Origin: Candidatus Saccharimonadota bacterium
GTDB taxonomy: Bacteria; Patescibacteriota; Saccharimonadia; Saccharimonadales; Saccharimonadaceae
Direction: 5' to 3'
NCBI GenBank assembly: GCA_003979185.1
Contig: RYWJ01000023.1
Span: forward strand, 1 to 10,231
DNA: 10,231 nt
A model generated the notes under the pieces. That model was given only the letters and a program-made list of their open reading frames with translations. It did not search any database and was not told the origin of the DNA. The position numbers and the translations under genes were made by a program. Each line of letters begins with the position of its first letter. Within the stretch, counting starts at the first letter, position 1. Of the stretch, positions 6,328 to 10,231 are shown one piece after another.

Positions 6328-6624
6328 TTATTTCATCTGCATCTTTAGTCTGCGAGTCCAGCCAAAATAATCAATCAGCACTGCAAAGGCGATACTGGCA
6401 AGCAGCACTGCAAAAAAGAAATAGATAACAAAGCTAGCTGGTCTAAGGCCACTATTGTCACACCAAAGTTTTAGGTAGGCAAAGACCACCCGCAAATGGT
6501 GGCCATTCTCAATCAACGGTTGTACGCCTCTACGAAGGTAAGAGGACTTGAAGAAGACTGACGTCAACTGTTCGGCACTACCTATAATCACAAACTGCAC
6601 AAGAAACACGCCAAGACTGAGCAT
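6328..6624 (-). CDS. Unrecognised small membrane protein
   Basis: A protein of about 98 residues from the ATG at 6624 (108 if the ATG at 6654 were used). It has a hydrophobic N-terminal segment (MLSLGVFLVQFVIIGSA), a soluble middle with RRGVQPLIENGHHLRVVFAYLKLW, a second hydrophobic helix (FVIYFFFAVLLASIAFAVLI) and a basic C-terminus (WTRRLKMQMK). This suggests two membrane passes with the tail in the cytoplasm. The longer start is rejected because its ATG shares bases with the -10 element (6653-6658), so the transcript would begin inside the frame. There is no clear Shine-Dalgarno before 6624. No family is recognised. Confidence 0.6.
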   Translation of the reverse strand: MLSLGVFLVQFVIIGSAEQLTSVFFKSSYLRRGVQPLIENGHHLRVVFAYLKLWCDNSGLRPASFVIYFFFAVLLASIAFAVLIDYFGWTRRLKMQMK

Positions 6625-6652
6625 TCTAGCAACAGTATACTCTACTCTTCTC

Positions 6653-6681
6653 ATTATACCAAAGATTCTCTAATTTGTCAA
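6653..6681 (-). promoter_or_regulatory. Consensus promoter overlapping an in-frame ATG
   Basis: On the minus strand, TTGACA (6681-6676), 17 bp, then TATAAT (6658-6653), with a TG making it also an extended -10. Both hexamers are perfect. The last two bases of the -10 are the first two of the ATG at 6654, so translation must start further in. Confidence 0.85.
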
Positions 6682-6765
6682 GAGAAACTTTGGGGTTCTT
6701 TGCTTAGTATAGCCATAATGGGGACAAGCGTATCAACATCGTACACCAATACTGTTCACTCATCC

Positions 6766-6794
6766 TAGACAATAAGTATGGTTAGTGGTATAAT
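6766..6794 (+). promoter_or_regulatory. Promoter of the TsaC-like gene
   Basis: TAGACA (6766-6771), 17 bp, then a perfect TATAAT (6789-6794) with an upstream TGG (extended -10). The predicted start near 6801 leaves about 27 bases of leader, in which I see no Shine-Dalgarno. Confidence 0.75.
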
Positions 6795-6827
6795 ATACGT
6801 ATTAAAATAATTAGCTAATGCCGTCCT

Positions 6828-7412
6828 ATGAATACTACTAGAATTGTTCAAGAGCTCCGCCAAGGTAACCTCGTCGTTACGCCCACTGATACCATTTATG
6901 GCATTCTGGCTGATGCTACGAACATTGCCGCTGTCAGAAGAGTAAAAATCGCCAAGCATCGCAACGCCAATAAGCCCCTTCTTCTACTGGTCGATAGTCT
7001 AGACATGCTTTATACTTATACGGGCGCCCTAAGCCCACTCGAACAAGAGATTATCGAAAATTATCTCCCTGGCAAGCTTACTATTCTTCTCCCCAAAAAT
7101 TCCAAAGTTTCCAATCATATTACTGGCGAAAGCTCCCTAGTGGGCATCCGTATTCCCAAGCACAGTGAGATCATTGGAATTATTCGCGAAGTTGGTCATC
7201 CACTTGCGTCTACTAGTGCTAATTTAGCTGGTGAACCACCAATCACTAACATAAGTCAACTTTCGAGCGAGCTGCTTCAACACATTTCTTACGTTGAAGA
7301 TACTGGAACAATTAACAGCGAGCCGTCATCGCTTATTAAGGTTAAGGATAATAAAGTCGTTATCCTGCGTTCCGGCACTGTTGCCAACCAAATCCTTAAA
7401 AGATATAATTAG
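6828..7412 (+). CDS. tsaC: L-threonylcarbamoyladenylate synthase (TsaC/YrdC/Sua5 family)
   Basis: A 194-residue cytoplasmic enzyme that makes threonylcarbamoyl-AMP from threonine, bicarbonate and ATP, the first step of t6A37 modification of ANN-decoding tRNAs. The YrdC domain covers nearly the whole protein. Landmarks are TPTDTIYGI (18-26), KHRNANKPLLLLV (43-55, the K-x-R...P substrate loop), PGKLTILLP (81-89), VGIRIPKH (105-112) and PLASTSANLAGEPP (125-138, the S-x-N motif). It lacks the extra C-terminal Sua5 domain, so it is the short type. The start at 6828 is the first ATG after a strong promoter and has no Shine-Dalgarno. The next gene follows after 76 bases with its own ribosome site and may be co-transcribed. 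Confidence 0.93.
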   Translation: MNTTRIVQELRQGNLVVTPTDTIYGILADATNIAAVRRVKIAKHRNANKPLLLLVDSLDMLYTYTGALSPLEQEIIENYLPGKLTILLPKNSKVSNHITGESSLVGIRIPKHSEIIGIIREVGHPLASTSANLAGEPPITNISQLSSELLQHISYVEDTGTINSEPSSLIKVKDNKVVILRSGTVANQILKRYN

Positions 7413-7488
7413 GATATAACAATCATGCAATGGCTCTAAACAAAGTCATTAATATATTACTCCGCTACCGCGCTAAATAGGAGTCGTT

Positions 7489-7896
7489 ATGGAAGAAACC
7501 TTCAAATTTCTAAAGTCTCTAGAAGTCAATTTTCTTGCCACTAAAAGTGGTGAGGGCGTAAGTTGCCGACCTTTTGGTGATCCAGTAAAATTTAATGATA
7601 AGATTTACATACTCACACACGCACACAAGAGTGTCGCAAAGCAAATAGCAGCAGACAATCATATCTGTGTCGTCGCCCATAACCCAGAACAGAACCAATG
7701 GTTGCGCATCTTCTGTCAAGCAATTGATGACAGTAATAATATCGACGCAAAGCAAGCCATTATTGACGAATTTGACTGGGCCGAAGCAGCTGGCTACACC
7801 TTAGATAACCCTGATTTCAAGTGTTATTATCTCGCCAATGCCAAAGCTGAATTGCGCGATTGCGAGGGCGATTTAATAGCGGAGTATACATTCTAG
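7489..7896 (+). CDS. Pyridoxamine 5'-phosphate oxidase-like split-barrel protein
   Basis: A 135-residue protein of the FMN-binding split-barrel superfamily, closest in feel to the small NimA/YhbP-like group. The opening FKFLKSLEVNFLATKSGEGVSCRPFGDP (about 5-32) matches the family's first strands ('...fLATv.gdgp.vRp..'). Next comes FNDKIYILTHAHKSVAKQIAADNHICVVAHN (about 35-65), where the H-K-S-x-x-K-x-I segment lies at the usual flavin-phosphate position. The C-terminal half ends in an AELRD barrel strand. The real substrate is unknown; members reduce nitro compounds, bind FMN or F420, or act in stress responses. AGGAG at 7479-7483 fixes the ATG at 7489. It probably shares a transcript with tsaC. 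Confidence 0.78.
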   Translation: MEETFKFLKSLEVNFLATKSGEGVSCRPFGDPVKFNDKIYILTHAHKSVAKQIAADNHICVVAHNPEQNQWLRIFCQAIDDSNNIDAKQAIIDEFDWAEAAGYTLDNPDFKCYYLANAKAELRDCEGDLIAEYTF

Positions 7897-7935
7897 CCCT
7901 TTTGACAGTGACAAAACACACACCTATCAGAAAAT

Positions 7936-7957
7936 CCCCGCCAGTTGCCCAGCGGGG
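7936..7957 (-). terminator. Hairpin terminator between convergent genes
   Basis: CCCCGC (7936-7941) pairs with GCGGGG (7952-7957). Read on the minus strand it is followed by ATTTTCT, so it mainly serves the two-gene operon ending at 7971. It may also act on the plus-strand gene ending at 7896. Confidence 0.65.
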
Positions 7958-7970
7958 TGTTGCGTTGAAC

Positions 7971-8741
7971 TTAGAGCGCCCACGAAACGAGATCATCCCA
8001 AAGTTCATCAAGGTCATAGGGCTCGCCACCTTTGGCGGGCTTCTTTGCCATTACTTTAGCAATCTCCAGCACGTCGTGTGCCAGCTCGTCAAAGCCGACC
8101 GTCCGGCAATGCAAGTCGCCAATTCTCCAATCGCAAACCAGATTCTTCCTGCCAAGCCTCGCCGAAGAACTGACGCCAATCCTTTTGCCAGTAGTCTCAA
8201 AAATTCGCTGTCGTACTACTCTGGACGTTTCGCTAGGCAAAGTCTTGCCCTTGTAGAAGTTTTCATAAAGCGTAAGCGGCCCAGACGTAGTCATCGCCAA
8301 TTTTACCGCCTCATCGATGAACTTCTTGACTTTGAAACGAAAATTACCACCGCGGAAAATAGGAATATGGCTGGTTGTGCAGCGAAGCGCCATCATCTGT
8401 TTCTCCGACAGACCAGCAGTTCCGCTGATGAGCGGCTTACCCGTGCAGATCGCCAGCTCCAGGACCTTATCGAAGACATCGGGATGTGAAAAGTCAACAA
8501 TGACATCAATGGCAGCCCGACCCACCAGATGAAACAAACCATGCGGTCCAAACATATCCAGGTCGTACTTGAGCCAGTCCACTCCATCAAACTTCTCGCC
8601 GTTAACCGCGAGAATCCCGTCCATATCACGACGAGTCATCCCCATCACGATATCCACATCAGGCATCTCGCGAGCCACCTTGATGGCCTCGAACCCAGTT
8701 CTACCAGTCAAGCCGCTCCAGAGAATCTTCGTAGTTTCCAT
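7971..8741 (-). CDS. DapB-like (dihydrodipicolinate reductase family) protein with altered active site
   Basis: 256 residues with the DapB domain order. There is a Rossmann nucleotide-binding turn GLTGRTG (10-16), IVDFSHPD (81-88), KPLISGTAGLSEKQ (102-115, DapB 'GTTG'), and GGNFRF (131-136, where DapB has 'A-x-NFS'). In true DapB the next motif is E-x-HH-x-x-K-x-DAPSGTA. Here it reads ENFYKGKTLPSETS (160-173), keeping Glu and Lys but replacing both histidines with Phe-Tyr and losing the SGT substrate loop. It therefore probably does not reduce dihydrodipicolinate, though an NAD(P)-dependent role is possible. The start at 8741 is set by AGGAGGG (8753-8747); a longer frame to 8810 would overlap the upstream gene. 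The ATG is one base from the stop of the upstream gene, so the two are translationally coupled. Confidence 0.78.
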   Translation of the reverse strand: METTKILWSGLTGRTGFEAIKVAREMPDVDIVMGMTRRDMDGILAVNGEKFDGVDWLKYDLDMFGPHGLFHLVGRAAIDVIVDFSHPDVFDKVLELAICTGKPLISGTAGLSEKQMMALRCTTSHIPIFRGGNFRFKVKKFIDEAVKLAMTTSGPLTLYENFYKGKTLPSETSRVVRQRIFETTGKRIGVSSSARLGRKNLVCDWRIGDLHCRTVGFDELAHDVLEIAKVMAKKPAKGGEPYDLDELWDDLVSWAL

Positions 8742-8742
8742 A

Positions 8743-9237
8743 TTACCCCTCCTTTTCTTCTTCAACCGCGATGAAGTAGTGAAAATCTTCAGCAGTCGGC
8801 GGATCGTCAATCAGGGATCGTACTTGCTTCCTAAACGGCGAATCAATGACCGTCGCTGCAGATCTTCCAAATGACGACTTTGGTAAGTTGCATTTGGCAT
8901 AAATACCCACCACGGTTTTTGCCCCAACGTTTCGCATCACCTTGACCAGCTCGTGACGTAAGTCATGCATGCTGGATGCCTCGGAATTTAACATTACTAC
9001 TACTGCCGAATGGCGATCAAACGCCCGGATCAGAGTATCGGTGCAGGGCGGCGTTTCAGCAGTGTAATAATCCGCGAAGCCTCGCAACGCCTCCACCATC
9101 GTATCTAAGACCTTGTTCTTAAAATCACCATCGGCACCAAACAATACGATACCGACTGGTTGAGGCATCTCCGTTTTGATTTTGTCGAAGATACGCTCAG
9201 GTGTACTTGCCCTTCGGACTTCCCATGTCAAAAACAT
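8743..9237 (-). CDS. Unrecognised protein, first gene of the DapB-like operon
   Basis: A 164-residue soluble protein that I cannot assign. It has a strand-loop-helix start (GIVLFGADGDFKNKVLDTMVEAL, 29-51), a second strand (SAVVVMLNSE, 77-86), a helix (MHDLRHELVKVMRNVG, 90-105), a third strand (AKTVVGIYAKC, 106-116), then SPFRKQVRSLIDDPP near 133-147 and an acidic tail ending VEEEKEG. The order of elements recalls P-loop nucleotide kinases, including APS-kinase-like proteins, but no GK[ST] Walker motif is present, so kinase activity cannot be claimed. The start at 9237 is fixed by GAGGAGGG (9250-9243); a TTG at 9252 in frame is part of that region. It is co-transcribed and tightly coupled with the DapB-like gene. 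Confidence 0.75.
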   Translation of the reverse strand: MFLTWEVRRASTPERIFDKIKTEMPQPVGIVLFGADGDFKNKVLDTMVEALRGFADYYTAETPPCTDTLIRAFDRHSAVVVMLNSEASSMHDLRHELVKVMRNVGAKTVVGIYAKCNLPKSSFGRSAATVIDSPFRKQVRSLIDDPPTAEDFHYFIAVEEEKEG

Positions 9238-9282
9238 ATTGACCCTCCTCAAAATTTTTTGGAAACAAGGGGCACTCTTTCT

Positions 9283-9311
9283 ATTGTAGCACAGATTTTA
9301 CATTTTGTCAA
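9283..9311 (-). promoter_or_regulatory. Promoter of the DapB-like operon
   Basis: On the minus strand, a perfect TTGACA (9311-9306), 17 bp, then TACAAT (9288-9283). The predicted start near 9276 gives a leader of about 40 bases ending in the GAGGAGGG ribosome site. Confidence 0.85.
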
Positions 9312-9351
9312 TAGCAAAAATTCGTTTTGTTTTAAGCATATTTTTATTCTG

Positions 9352-9360
9352 TGTTATAAT
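9352..9360 (+). promoter_or_regulatory. Extended -10 promoter of the 9396 gene
   Basis: TG at 9352-9353 precedes a perfect TATAAT at 9355-9360. The -35 region (TTTAAG, 9331-9336) is poor. The leader of about 29 bases carries the ribosome site AGGAGGT (9383-9389). It is divergent from the operon promoter at 9283-9311. Confidence 0.7.
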
Positions 9361-9395
9361 TGTTCAAAAGCACAACAAATACTAGGAGGTAAATT

Positions 9396-10093
9396 ATGAA
9401 CACTGACAATAAACCAAATACCGACACTCAGTCAGCTCCGTCATCTACGACGACTTCTGGCTCCCAGTCGACAACCGCACCACAATCATCAGCAGCATCT
9501 CATCCGACCAGTTCAGCACGCAAAACCAATCGCAATCTTTTGATCATTATTGGTTGTTCGGTAGCCGTCATCATCATCGCAATCATCGTCGCTATTGTCT
9601 TGCTAAACTCTGATAAGCCCAACCAAGACAATACCAACAAAGACGAATCCAACAACGGTTCAAGCAGCATGGTCAATCCAAGCGTTGGCGGTACCATGTC
9701 TGTCGGCAAAGTTAGCTTGACTTACTCCGAAAGCTGGACTAGCGAGAAAAGCAGCGATCGCAATACCAGCACAATCTGTAGAACTACCGATGATCCGTGC
9801 TACGTACTTGCAATGATCGAATCCGAGAAAGAATATACACTTGACGAATACGCTGAAGCCATGATTGACGTTTACGAAGAAGAGGGTTTAAGACTAAGGA
9901 GAAACTCAGCACCCAAAAACTCAATAAAACCGATTGGAAGCATGTGCGCATGGCCGACGATGAAGCAACAGCAGACTTCTGGTTCTACATTAATGGTGAT
10001 CAATATTACATCCTAACTCGCGCTACGGCCGCCAAGCTCACTGTCCTAGACCAAGAAGACCACGCCATTCTTGATTCACTCACTGTTAAATAA
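9396..10093 (+). CDS. Single-pass membrane protein with exported domain, interrupted by a frameshift
   Basis: A protein of 232 residues if one missing base is restored at the GGGTTT run at 9884-9889. As written, the frame ends at 10016 after an unnatural tail (LRLRRNSAPKN...). Residues 1-42 are a Ser/Thr/Gln-rich low-complexity segment, 47-70 a membrane helix (LLIIIGCSVAVIIIAIIVAI...), 71-95 an Asn/Asp/Ser linker, and the rest an exported domain with a likely disulphide pair (Cys128, Cys135). In the shifted frame the domain continues FKTKEKLSTQKLNK, then DFWFYINGDQYYILT, and ends ILDSLTVK, a pattern reminiscent of PsbP/DcrB-fold lipoproteins. That fold guess is mine. The AGGAGGT ribosome site and a strong promoter fix the start, and a terminator follows. 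The break may be a sequencing error, a real mutation or, less likely, a programmed shift. Confidence 0.72.
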
Positions 10094-10122
10094 TAGACTG
10101 GCCTTGCAAAAGATTACTACGG

Positions 10123-10148
10123 CACCCCTCTCACTTGGAGGGGTGTTT
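10123..10148 (+). terminator. Rho-independent terminator of the 9396 gene
   Basis: CACCCCTC (10123-10130) pairs with GAGGGGTG (10138-10145) around a 7-base loop, followed by TTTCGATATT. It lies 29 bases after the stop at 10091-10093 of the shifted frame, supporting that stop as the true gene end. Confidence 0.85.
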
Positions 10149-10189
10149 CGATATTCATAGTGCATACAGTTTCCTTGATCCGCTCTGCT

Positions 10190-10231
10190 CCCTACAACTT
10201 CCCTTATGCCGGGTACGTCTACAATGGCTCA
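10190..10231 (+). repeat. FISUMP-like gene fragment, right copy of inverted repeat
   Basis: Read on plus, this edge encodes PYNFPYAGYVYNGS and continues out of the window. It is the reverse complement of 14-55 with three mismatches, two of them in one codon (Leu versus Tyr). The preceding bases, from the terminator at 10123-10148 onward, show no upstream FISUMP sequence, so homology begins abruptly at CCCTAC just as in the left copy. Both edges are therefore either gene fragments or the point where an assembly ran into a repeat family. Confidence 0.5.

Noticed and set aside
7860..8489. Plus-strand open frame of 209 codons
   Set aside because: It overlaps the stop of the split-barrel gene, crosses a terminator and is antisense to the DapB-like gene, whose motifs, ribosome site and promoter are convincing. 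The frame has no family resemblance.
8742..8810. Longer start for the DapB-like protein
   Set aside because: It would overlap the upstream gene and precede the strong AGGAGGG ribosome site; the Rossmann motif begins at the expected distance from the ATG at 8741.
1..10231. CRISPR arrays, toxin-antitoxin pairs, transposases, rRNA, riboswitches
   Set aside because: No regularly spaced repeats, no intact transposase, no recognisable small toxin or antitoxin, and no long structured leader matching a known riboswitch were found by reading.
1..10231. Alternative genetic code (TGA as glycine), as in some other candidate-phyla bacteria
   Set aside because: The recognised proteins read full length with the standard code and with no in-frame TGA, so recoding is not needed.

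Overview
The window looks like a stretch of a small bacterial genome of the candidate phyla radiation, most likely Candidatus Saccharibacteria (TM7). This is an inference from gene style, not a proven placement. The standard genetic code reads cleanly and promoters are plain sigma-70 type (TTGACA or relaxed -35, 17 bp, TATAAT). Several genes start within a few bases of the predicted transcription start. Both window ends carry fragments resembling the FISUMP surface-protein repeat that I associate with this phylum.

Layout, left to right. A fragment of a FISUMP-like gene (1-76, minus) is followed by a CmpB-family membrane protein (135-749) and ribosomal protein bL33 (811-1020), both apparently leaderless. 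A convergent GH57-like glycoside hydrolase with a long acidic tail (2979-1087, minus) follows. A tRNA-Trp gene (3169-3243) comes next, with a decayed large serine recombinase (4585-3187, minus) abutting and antisense to its 3' end. Beyond it are a divergent, apparently leaderless membrane protein (4635-5150) and, at 5197-5207, an 11-base copy of the tRNA 3' end followed by a terminator-like hairpin. Together these look like the remains of a roughly 2 kb element integrated at tRNA-Trp.

The middle holds two unrecognised membrane proteins (5475-6035 plus, 6624-6328 minus) around a gene-poor stretch. Next come a TsaC/YrdC-type threonylcarbamoyladenylate synthase (6828-7412) and a small split-barrel flavin-type protein (7489-7896). 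A minus-strand two-gene operon (9237-7971) follows, comprising an unrecognised protein and a DapB-like reductase that lacks the usual active-site histidines. The last gene (9396-10093) encodes a single-pass membrane protein with an exported domain; it is interrupted by a one-base frameshift at a GGGTTT run. The window closes on a second FISUMP-like fragment, inverted relative to the first.

Functionally this is a mixed region: translation genes (bL33, tRNA-Trp, TsaC), envelope and membrane proteins, one carbohydrate-active relative and a dead mobile element. I found no CRISPR array, toxin-antitoxin pair, rRNA or intact transposase. The strongest leads are the tRNA-Trp element scar, the leaderless promoter pattern, and two enzyme homologues with altered catalytic residues.
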